Shown: positions 45,701-57,700 of the stretch, piece by piece
Layout: each line of letters begins with the position of its first letter
How positions within the stretch are numbered: the stretch's first letter is position 1
DNA from: Aedes albopictus
Taxonomy: Eukaryota > Arthropoda > Insecta > Diptera > Culicidae
Assembly: GCF_035046485.1 (NCBI RefSeq)
Contig: NC_085136.1
Location: 299,304,778 to 299,368,777 of the forward strand
Length of the DNA: 64,000 nt
Direction: 5' to 3'
Translations under genes and position numbers: made by a program
Notes under the pieces: model-generated
Database searches by the model: none
What the model was told of the DNA's origin: nothing
Seen by the model: the letters and a program-made list of their open reading frames with translations, nothing else

Positions 45701-48700
45701 CCTGGAGGAATTCATGCAGGAATATCTGGAAGAATCCCTGGAAGAATTCCAGGAGAAATTCCTTGAGGACTCCCTGGAGAAATTTCTGTTTGAATTCCTG
45801 GAGCAAACCCTGGAAGATATCCTGAAGGAATCCCTGGATGAATTCCTGGATGATTCCCTAGAAGAATTCTTGGACTCTCTGGAGAAATTTCAGAAGAACC
45901 CTTTTGGGAAATTCCAGAAGGAATCCTTAGAGATATTTCTACAGAATCTCTTGGAAGAATCCCTTTGGGAATTCTAGGAAAAAATCCCTGGAGGAATCCC
46001 TGGAGCAATTTCTAGAGAATCCTCAGGGAGAATGTCTGGAGGAACTTCTGGACAAATTCCTGTCAGAAACCTAGGAAGAATTCCTGGTGAAATCCCCAGA
46101 GGAATCATTGGAGAAACATCTGTGTAATAATTTCTAGAGGAATCCCTTTGGAAGAAATTCGTGGATGAATTCCTGGAGGAAACCATGGAAGGATTTCCGG
46201 AGAAATCCCTGGAAAAAATCCTGGAGGAAATCCTGCAGAAATTCCTGAAATAATTTCTGAAGGAATCCTTGGAGGATTTCCTGCAGAAATTCCAGGATGA
46301 ATTGCTGTAGGAATTTCTAAAAAACAAAATCGCAGAGGAATTCCTGGACCAATTCCTGAAGGAATTCTTGGTGGAATTTCTAGAGAAGTTCCTCGAGAAA
46401 TGCCTGGAGGAATATCTGAAATAAGTCCAGGAGAAATTTCTGGGGTAATTCCTGAAGGAATCCCTGGAGAATTTCTAAATAAATCTTTGAAGGAATTCCT
46501 AGAGGAATCTCAGGAGGAGTTCATGCAGGAATGCTAGGAGGAATTCTTGGAGTAATTCCTGGAATCCGGGAGAAATTTCTGGGGGAATTTCTGAAGGAAA
46601 TTGCGGTAGTAATATCCGTAGAAATTCCTGGAGGAACTCCAGGATCAATGTCTGGAGGAATTTTTCAAGGAATTCCTGCTGAAGATACCTCTTGATGAGT
46701 TCCTGGAGGAATCTTCAGGGAATTTTCTAGAGAAATTCTTGAAAAATCCCTGTGGGAATTCTTGGAAAAACCCTTGAGGAATCCCTTAAGCAATTTTTGG
46801 AGAAACCTCAGGAGGAATGCCGGGGGCAACTTCTGGACAGATTTCATTCGGAAACCCAGGAGGATTTTTTGGAGGAACTTCTGGACAAAATCATGGTGGA
46901 ATCTTAGGAGGAATTCCTGGAGAAATCCCTAGAGGAATTCTTGGGGAAATTCCTGGATGAATCCTTGAATTATTTCCTGGAGGAATCTCTAAAGGAGTTT
47001 TGGAAGGAATCCCTGGAGATTGTTCTGAAGAAATTCCTAGAGGAATTTCCTGATGAATATCTGGAGGAATTCCAGGAGGAATTGCTAGAGCAATTTCTGG
47101 AGCAATTCCAGGAGGAATTCTTGGAGGAATTTCTGGAGGAAATACTAGGGGAATCATCGGAGGAATTCCTGGAGGAATCTCTGGAAGAATCCTCAGAGGA
47201 ATCCCTGAAGAATTTCTGGTGTATTCCTGGGGCAATTTTTGGAGGATCCATGAAAAAATTCCTGGCGGAATCTCTAGAGGAATCCCTGCAGAAGAAATTC
47301 CTGGTAAAATTTCCTGATGAATGCCTGAAAAATTTCCAGAAGAAATTTCTGAATTTACCTGGGGTAATTCCTGCAGAAATTCTTGGTGGAATTCCTGGAG
47401 GAGTTCACGGAAAAATGCTTGAATGAAATCCTTAAGGAATGCCTGGAGGAATACTTGGAATAATTCCTGAAGAAATCCTTGAAGAAATTCCTAGAGGAAT
47501 TTATGCAGGAATCCCTGGAGGAATTCTTAGAGTAATTCCTGGACTAATTCTGTGAGAAATTCCTGGGGAAGTTTCTTATGGAATCCCTGGAGGATTTCCT
47601 GGAGAAATTCCTGGAAGAACTGCGATAATTATTTCTGAAGGAATTCCTGTAGGGATTCCTGGGATAATTCTGGAGGAATCCCTATAGAAATCCTTGGAGG
47701 AACTCCTGGGGGAATGCCTGGAGACATGCCTGTAGGAATATCTGGAGAAATCTCTGCATAAATTCTATTAGCAATCCTTGGAGGAATTCCTGGAGAATTT
47801 CATTAAAAACTCACTGGAACAATTGCAGGAGGAATCCCTGGTGGAATTTCTGGAGGAATCCCTAGAGGAATCTCTAGAGGAATTCCTGGACGAATTCCTG
47901 TAGAATTTTTTTTGAGGAATCCATGCAGGAATTCTCAGAGGAATCCTGGAAGAATTCCTAGAGGAATTTTTGGAGAAATCCCTTGAGCAGTTCTCGAAGG
48001 AGTCCCTTGAGGAATTCCCGGAGGAATCCCAGGAAGAATTCAAAGGAAGAAATACAAAGTTCAATTTCTGAGGGAATTCCAGAAGGAGTTTCTGAGGAAA
48101 TCTCAGAAAATTGCTGAAATTCCTGAGGAAATCCTGAAATCCCAAGAAGTGTTCATGCAGGCATTTTTAAAATAATCCCGGTAGTTGTTCCTGAAAGAAT
48201 TATAGAAGGAATTCGCGGGTGATTCCCTGCAGGAATTCTTGGAGAAATTTCTAAAGATATCCCATGAGGAATTCCTTAGGGAATCTCAGGAAAGCTTTCT
48301 TAGCGAATTCCTGGAAGCATTTTTGTAGGAATCCCTGGAAAAAAATCTGAAGAAATCCGTGTCTGTAGTAATTTCTGGACGAATTATTGAAGGAATACTT
48401 GTATGGACCCCTGATTTTTTTGTACAAATGTTTTAAGCAACTCCTGGATTATTTTTGAATAATCGCTGGTATAATTTTCTGAAAGAATTTTTTAAATAAA
48501 TTCCTGCAAAAATACTTCGAATCATTCCAGATGGAATTGTTGGAGCAATCTCTAGCGGAATTCTGGAAGGAATATATGGAGAAATCCCTGTAGATATCTC
48601 TGAAGAAATACCTTGAAGGATCTCTGGAGAAATTCCTGAAGGAAACCCCAAAGAGGAGGAACCACTAAAGATATCCCAGGACAAATCCTCGAAGATATGT

Positions 48701-51700
48701 CTGGGTGAATTCTTGAAGGAGTCTCTTAAGGAATCCATGATGGAATCGCTGCAACAAGCTATGGAGAAAAATCTTGCAGGAATTATTGACACTCATATAC
48801 TTTACGAAACTATGAACAAATCTAAAACAGTCATTTTGATTCCTCAAAACTGCAATGCCGATTTGCATATTCACATGTCGGGCGCCCATCCCGCTTAAAA
48901 GTCATAACAAGTCAGCCCCCTGGGCCCCCTCCAGAAAAAAATCCTTGCTACGCCAATGGAATAGGGTAAAAACCCTATGTTTGTTGTAATTTTCTCACAG
49001 GCGTCTGATCAGTTTTCGGTCTTCGAAAAAGTTTTTTGGCACATCTATAGTTTTGTAGTTCTTTATAAACGGTTACGTGATTTAAGAAAAAATAGAACCC
49101 CTATTGTCCATGCAAATAAATGATAATTTAGCATTCTCACAATTTCAAACAAAACCTGGGCACAGGGCTGAAAAACTGAATGAAATTTGGTATTTTATTC
49201 CATTCGTGTGGGGATAAGGAAATGACACATGAGATTTTTTTTCAAAAGTTGTAGTGCCCTCATAAAATAAAAGAAAAATTCCAACTAACGTTTTTCAATG
49301 TTTGTGATTAACAATTGTGTAAAAAATCGTTTTGAAAAAAAATCGTTCCAGTATCTAAAGGAAATTCTTTTTAAAAAATCTGTCAAAAAGTCTTTCTCAC
49401 ATTTCTTCAGGGATCACTTCGATAGTTTCATCAAGAATTTCTGCAGAATTTTTTTAATGGATTCATTCAAAAATCTTTCAAAAAATCATTCGAAAATTTT
49501 CTTCATGGCTTGCTCTAGATGTTCTTCAGAGATTACGTTAGAAATTTCACCATGGATTCCTTCAGAAATTTCATTAGGGATTCTCCCTGAAATTTCGCAA
49601 ATAGTTCGTTTAGAACATTTTTCATTGATTTCTTCAGAAAATCCTTCTGAGATTTTAACCAAATCCATTCAGAGCTACATCCAGGAATTCTTTCAGAAAA
49701 TCCTCTAGATATTTTTTTTTCAGAAATTGCTCCCATGATTTTTTTTAGAAAATCCTTAAGGACTTTCATCGGAAATGCTTCCTGGGATTTTTCAAAAAAT
49801 CTTGCAAAACATCTTTCAGAAATTTCATCAGGGAAGTATGTACTCTAGATATTGTTCAGAAACTATTTAAGGGATTTCTTCAGAAATTCCACTAGATTTT
49901 CTTCCTAAATTAAAAAAAATATCTATGAGAAAATCTTGCATGGATTGCTTCAGAAATTCCTATGCAGTTTTCTGAAATTTCAGAAATTCTTTCGCGGGGC
50001 TTTAAGAAAAACTTTCAAAAAGTTATTCTCCTATTCCTCCAGGAATTTCTATGGAAATTTCTCCAAGGATTTCTCCAGAAATGCTCCCAGGAATTTCTTT
50101 ACGAATTGTTTCAAAAGCTCTTCCAAGGATTTATTCGGAAATTTTATTAGAATGTTTTTCAGAATTATTTTAGAAATTCCTCCAGAATGCCACTATCGCG
50201 CTACAATATCCGTGTGCCATGAGTAAATATTGAGCGACTTCTTCAGAAATTCCTCCGAGGAATATTACAGAATTTTATGTAGGGATTTTTTTTTTCAGAA
50301 ATTCCACTTAATATTTCTTTAGAAATATCTCCACAGAATCAATTGAAAATTCTTCACAAATTCTTCCGGGGATTTTTGAGAAATCTTCCAAAGATTTTTT
50401 TCCATACAATTGCATGCAAGCTTCCTACTGAGAGCAAGCTGTAAATTTATAAACTGATTGAGAGATGTGTGCGATATGAGGAGGTCTTTTTGTATGATGT
50501 AACATTTTTTAACGGCAGCCCAATGTTTGCGCCGTTAAACTTATAAAACTATCCATGGAAAATTGCTAAATGATCCATTGATAACTTTACAATATTCCAT
50601 AGAAGCATACCAGAAAATCATAAAGCAGTCATTTGGTTTCATGAAACATTGTCGAATGATCCGAATTGTACGAAAAGAAAAATTTAGCATTAAAAAATTT
50701 CAGAATTTCCTGAACTGCTCCTTGAAATGGTTGAAACGATCCCTAGAGTGATCCATAAAAAATTGGAAGCGATCCATAAAAAAATAGAAAATGATCCATA
50801 AATAAAAGGAAAACGATCCATAGAAAATATGAAAGCGATCCATAAAAAAATGAAAATGATCCATAGAAAATAGGAGAACGATCCATATAACATAAAAAAT
50901 GATCCATTAAATTTTGGAAATGAACCATAAAATTTTAAAAATGATCCATAAAATTTAGGAAATGATCCATAAACCCACAGTGTAAATTTTACGAAAAAGT
51001 CGTCCATGGTTTTATTGGATCTATATTTTTATGGATCATTCCCCCAATTTTATGAATCATTTTGAAAAAACTATGGATCGTTCCCAAAATTTTATGGATC
51101 ATTTTTTATATTTTATGGATCATTTTTCTTATTTTATGGATCGTTTTCCTATTTTCTATGGATCATTTTCTATATTTTATGGATCGTTTACATATTTTCT
51201 ACGAATCATTTTTATATTTTCTATAAATCATTTCGATCTTTTAAGGAATCATTTCCTATTTTTTAAGGATCATTCAATGGATCGTTTCAGCCATTTCATG
51301 GCGCGGGTCATGAAATTCTGTAATTTTTAAATGCTTAATTTTACGGAAAGAAGGGAGCTTTCGACAATGTTTTATGAATCCAAATGACTGCTTTATGTTT
51401 TTCTTTGGAATATGGTAAAGTTATCAATGGATCATTCGTGGCTTTTTATATGCAAAAGTATATTTTCTCATTTTTAACTGTGTAGGATGTATTGTATTGT
51501 TAAGGAAAATCGTGCATGTTTTTTTTAAATTCTCATCCATGAAGAAAGACACTTTTTAAGGGGTTCCTTCAGAAATTTATCTAGAAACTGCTCACGAATT
51601 TTTCCGGAAGATTCTTTTAGAAAACAATGAATGATTTTTTTTTAGAAATTCCTGCATGGATAACTTTAAAAACATCCGCAACAATTTCTTCAGAAATTCT

Positions 51701-54700
51701 TCCAGACAGGCTTTCAGAAAGTTTTCCATGGAATAGGGTAAGAAATCTAGCTTTGAACTAGTCAAATTGCAATCTTAATTTGAACCATTTCGAAATTCAT
51801 TAAAATGACACACTTTTTGGGTAAATATTGTCCCAAAAGGTTGGTAAATGGCTTTCCGTAATATCATCTGGTAGCATTGACTTTTAAAGCATTGAATGAA
51901 GCGTTTTTTCATTGAAAATAAGTAATTGAAAAATCACTGCGATTTCACCCATTTCCCCTCCAGAGGAAGCACATTTTCGGTGCACTTGTACAGCTCACGC
52001 ATTGTATCACTAGCGTTGGGCAATTTTGAATCGATGTTCGCAACATCGATATTTTTGTTCCGATCAATCGATTTTTTGAATAGATGTTGAAGCCCCACGA
52101 AATCGACCGAATCGATTTTTTACATTCGATTTTACTTTCGATTCAAAAATATTAAATTTCTTTTTTTTATAGGATGTACTGTAGAATTTAACCATTAAAA
52201 AATTTACATAAAATTGAGGTAAAATGTACATAAATAAAATCAAAGGTCTATGAGGGTCCACTAAATTGAGGTATACCTGTATATCTCAGGTTTCTTGGGC
52301 AATCCCTCCAAGGATTCTTAGTGAATCTTTATAAGGATTCTGGTGAAATCCTTCTTGTGGTCGAGAAAGTCCTTTCCAGAATTCTAGCGCATCCTCTCAG
52401 GATTCTAGGTCAGTCCATCTCTGGATTCCGTACATTTTTTTTCGAGAATCCCTCTCAGGATTCTAGACGAATTTTCCTTAATAATGTTGAAGATCCCCTC
52501 TTAGGATCCTTCTCAGGGTTCTGGGGCAATCTCTTTCCGGATTCTAATGGGATGCCTTTCAATACTGCAGGAGAATCGTTCTCAGGATTCTGGAAGAATC
52601 CTCCAGGGAGTTCTGGGGATATTCATCTAAGCATTCTGGGAGAATCCCGAGCTAAAACTTCTTTCAGGATTCAGGGAGAATCCATCTCGGGAATCTGAGG
52701 AAATCCTTCAGGATTCTGGAAGAATTCCTCTAAAGAATCTGAGAGAATCCATCTCAGAAAACAGGAGTAATATCTCCCAGGCTTCATGGGAAATCCCTAA
52801 TAGAATTCAGGGAGAATTCCTTTTGAAAGAGTCTTTCTCTCTTTTCTGGGATAAGGTCTCTCAGGATGCTGGTGTGATAATTTTCAGCATTTTGAAGGAA
52901 TCTCATAGAATTTTAGAGGAATTCTCAGAATTATGGAAGAGTCTGGAGGAATTTTTCTCAGCAGTATTATATGGGAATACCTATCAGAATTCTAGGGAAT
53001 CTCTGGATTCTAAGAGCATTCATTTCAGGATTTTGGGGTATTCCCTACCAAGGTTCCCTACCAAGGGTGAAATCCCTTTCAGAATTCTAAGAAATTACTA
53101 GACGATCTGGGTTGATTCTTCTACGGATTCTGGAAGACCCTCAGGATCCCACTCAGAATTCTGAGGAAATCTTTCTCAGCATTCACAGGAACTCCTCTCA
53201 GACTTCTTGAGGAATCATACTCAGCATTCTCCTAGTTGTGGCGAAATTCCTCTCATAATTCTGTTCTGGGGGAATATTCCTTAGAATTCTGGGAAAATCT
53301 CACACAGGATTCAAGTGGTACCCTTCTCAGGATTCTGCGTAAGATCCTTTTAAGATTCTTGGGGAATATCACTAAGTATTCTGCGGGTACTCTTCCCAAG
53401 ATTCTCTGCAAATTCGGCTTTCTGGGATAATCCCCGTCAATAATCTGGGGAAATTCTCTCATGATTTTGGGGAATTTGTCTCATGATTCTGGAGAAATCC
53501 TTGGAATTCTGGGGCCATATTTTTCAAGACTCTGGGGCACTTTCTTTCAGAATTATTAATTATTGAAGAATCTCTCACGAGATTCTGGACAGAATTCTCT
53601 AGAGAAGTTTGGATTTTGGAGAATCCCTCGCATTGATTTTAGGGTTCGGAAGAAATCCTTCGCAGCATTCTATGAGAATCCCAGTAGAGTTCTGTTTTCT
53701 GTATTCTGGAGCAGTTGCTCCCAGAAATCCCTTTCAGGATTCTGGGAGAATCCCTCTTAGTTATCAGGGAAAATTCCAGACAAGATTATGGGAAGATTCT
53801 CTTGAGGTTCTGGTTTCATAATTTAAAGTATTCTAGAGAAATCACCATGGGAATCCCTCCCAGAGTTCTAGGACAACCCCTTTCAGGAGTTTAGGCGAGT
53901 TCTTTCAAAGATTCTGGGGGAATGTCTTTCAGGAATCTGCGGTAATTTTTCTGTTTTGTGTGGGAATACCTCTCAGAATTCCAGAGAATCCTTCTCAGGA
54001 TGCTGGAGAAGTCCATTCAAGAAGTTTTTGTAATCCCTTCCAGGGAGAATCCTTGTCAGACTTTCGGAAAAATCCCTCTTAGGTTTCTAGAAATATTTCT
54101 CTCTGGAAGAAACCCTCTTATGATCCCTCTCAGGATTCTGTAGAATCACTCGTAGAATTCTGGGGAATACCTTTCGGGTATTCTCAGCGTACCAAAGGGT
54201 TTCACCCAGGATTTTAAGGGAATTCTGGGATAATACTTAAAAGGATTCTGAATGAATTCTTCTCAGGATTCTGGGAAAATCCTATCTTCCAAAATTCTGT
54301 GAGAGTATATTTCGTCGGTGAGTATATCTCAGGTTTCTTTGGTAATCCTGCCTAGTATTTTGAGGGAACCTTTCTCAGGATTCTGGAGTAATCCGTTTTG
54401 GGGCTCTAAGCTACCCTTTCCAGGATTCTGGGTCATTTCATTTAAGTTTCTTGGGGGATTCATCTTAGAATTCTCAAAATCTTTTTTTTTGTGAGAATCT
54501 CTCTCAGTATTGCAGATGAATTTATCTTTAAAATGTGAAAGAACCGCTCTCAGAATTCCTCTCAGGATTCTGGGATAGTCTCTCTTAGGATTCTGGAACA
54601 TTTTGGGAGAATCCCAAGAGAAAGCTTCTCTGAGGATTCTGAAACCAATCACAGGATTCTGAGAGAATTCCTCTCGGACTCTGTGACAATCCGTCTCATA

Positions 54701-57700
54701 GAAATGGAGTAATCTCTCTCTCAGAAATCTAGGAAAATCCTTAATAGAATTCAGAGATAATTCCTAAAAGAATACCGGAAGAGTCTTGCTTTCTCTTCTA
54801 GGTAATGTCGCTCAGGATTCATTTCCAGCATTCTGAAAAAATCTCTCTCATAATTCTAGAGGAACTCCTTCCAGAATTCTCTTCAAAGATTCTGGGGGTA
54901 TTTCTCTCAGCAGTATGCGGGAATTTATCCCAGTACTATATGGGAATACTTCTCAGAGTTCTCAGGAATGTCAGGATTTTTCTTTCGATTCAAAAATATT
55001 AGTTTCATTTTTTTCCAGAATGCAGTGTCTCAACGTTATATTTAGGGACAATGGAAATTCGCGGCAAAATTTCTGAAATTTCGCGAACTAATATTGTGAA
55101 TTTCGCAGCAATTTCGCGGTCCCATATTTTTTACCGTTTTGTTGTAGAAAACTCCAAATTTTGCATGTCATATGAATTATTTACTTGGTTTTGTGAGGCG
55201 TAATCATAACTTCACCGAAAAAAGTAACAAATTTAATAGAAAGTATTAAACAAGTACATATTCAAAAGGCAATAAACTCGTAAATAACTTTACACTGCTA
55301 AAAATTATCAATCAATTTATGCTAAAATATTTGTAAATCATGGAAATTTGTATGGTATTTTAACAATTCTACCAATTTTCGCAGTATTTCGCGGAATTTC
55401 TCAAGTTTCGCGGCCATAGCCCAATTTCGCGGATTTCGCGGCTTCCGCGAAATCGCGAATTTCCATTGTCCCTAGTTATATTCATTTTCGAATCAGAGTC
55501 GCGATATGTTCGATATGCAATCTCAAATTTTGATATTGAATTTATTTAGACAAATAAAACATACCATGAGCATACTACATGCAGCAAACGAATCATTTTA
55601 ATGTTTTGTAATATTTTATGCTATCGAATCGATGTGAAAACATCGATTCAAAGCATTCGAATAAATCGGTGATTCGATTCTGCTGATCCGATGCGAATTG
55701 ATTCACAAAAATCGATGTCTCAGCCAGATTTGCCCAATGCTATATCACACGCAATTAGCGAATACGTTGATTGAAAGCAACTTCATCGTAGAATCGACCA
55801 ACCGAATAATATTCCACATTATTTGTCATAAAATTATCAAATTTATGTATTTATTACTTGGAGAATCTTATCTTGAATTGAACCATTTGTAATCTAGATT
55901 TGAACTAGTGAATGGGGGCGAGCTTCCAGTGTTGGCCTGCAGACTGCGCTAGTGGCTGCTTTGTTTACTCTTGAGAGGTGAAAAATTCCAAATTTAGTTT
56001 CCAAATTCCTGAAGAATTCCGAACATTCTGAGCTGAAATGCCACTGCCTAATGAAAAATAGTTATGAGAATTAGCAGATCCATGTGATTTTTAGTTGTTC
56101 AGAATGAAATTGGCTGTTGTGGGAATTGCTCGAGCTGCTGCCGCCAGTAGTTCAAATCTAGATTAAAATTGGTTCAAATTAAGATTAAAATCATTATTGA
56201 CAAATAGTTGAATTATTCAATGAAATTTGGTGCAAATGTAAACTTTTTACCACTTTACGAAAAGCTAATACCCGTGGCTTTCATATACCAGAGACTTTAC
56301 CGTAGTAAATTATTTCCATGTGGATGAAAACATCAGTCAAAATTCCCGATGCTTCAGAAAGCCGCAATTTGGTTCAACTCATGATTACTTACTCTACTTT
56401 AGAAATTAGTCCAAAAACCTTTCAGAGAATTCTCCAAAGCTTATTTTTTAGACAAGGATTAAATTTGAAAATCATCAAGAATTGCTTCTGAAATTCCGGT
56501 AGAATTTTTTGAAATTTGTCCTCGGATTTTCTCAAAAAATCATTAAGAAATCTGTCCAAATATATTTCTCAGGAATGTCCACGGTAGATCCTTTTAAAAC
56601 TTTTCAGGAGACTTTTTGGAAATATTTACAGATGTGTATCTATTTCATTCATACGGAAATTTTCTTCAGTAGTTGCTTTAGATATGTTTTCAGGAATTTC
56701 CTCCAGAAATTTCACAATTTTTTTTTGACAAACTGCAATGATTGCTTCTAAAGTTCTTCCATAAATTTCTTCAGAAATTCCTTCAGGAAATATAACAGAA
56801 TTTTATCCAGGTGTTTTTTTTTTCAAAAATTCCACTAAATTTTTATTAAGCAAAATTCCAAAATTCCAAAAATTCCTTCGGATTGCTTTCATCTTCATCG
56901 TTCATGGATTTCTGCCGATTTTCATCCATGAATTTATTTACAAAATTTTTAAGTGATTTCTTCAGAAATTTTCCTGGAAGATGCTCACGAAATTTTTCGA
57001 AAGATTGTCTTAGAAACTCATGATTGGATTTTTTCATAAAAATCCCACAGCAATTTCTTTAGAAATTCTCACGATAGGGTTTCAGGATGTTTTCCATGGA
57101 ATGCTCCCAAAATCAGTCCAAAAATTTATCCAAGAATACTCCAAAGCTTATTATTTTAGACAAGAATTCATTTAAAAAAAACCCAAAGATTGCTTCTGAA
57201 ATTCTTCAAGAAATTTTTGGAAATTGTTCTCGGATTTTTTTCAAACATTTTTTAAGAAATCTGTTCAAAGATATTTACTAGAAATTTCTACGTGAATTCC
57301 TTTCAAAACTTCTCAGAAGAGTTTTCGGAAATATTTACAGATGTTTATTTATTTCTCTACTAGTGATGTCTTCAGAAAATCTTTCAAAAATTATATTAGC
57401 CCTCGAGTGATCGTACTGTTGTATTTTGTACAACACATTGAAAAAATCTCGTTTTTTGTACTCAGCGTGAGCGTGTCGCTGATGGTGGTACTCAACTGCA
57501 CGTTTGACGGCAGGTTGAGGTATTTCTCCAGGCATCGTGAACATACCTAAAGAGATTCTTTTCGGAATTCAAACAGGAGTTTCCCAGGCAGTTTCTTCAG
57601 GTATTTCTCCGTGAATTTCTTCAGAAAATCCTTTTTTATTTCATCAGGAATTCACCTCGAATTCCTCCAGGAATGCTTCCAAGAATATTTCAAGAGATTT

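Larger units (their letters stand above)
52011..55742. mobile_element. hAT-like element, TAGCGTTGGGCAA ends, enclosing a minisatellite
   Basis: The left end TAGCGTTGGGCAATTTTGAA and right end TTTGCCCAATGCTA are inverted and flanked by TATCAC (52005-52010, 55743-55748). The subterminal parts share AATCGATG/CATCGATT motifs. A 30-base block CTTTCGATTCAAAAATATTA occurs at about 52134 and again, same direction, at about 54980, on either side of the 23-base minisatellite. No transposase. Confidence 0.7.

Noticed and set aside
46941..47426. Long open frames of LEEFLEESLEE type as coiled-coil genes
   Set aside because: They are translations of a 12-base tandem repeat; the period keeps all frames open on both strands.
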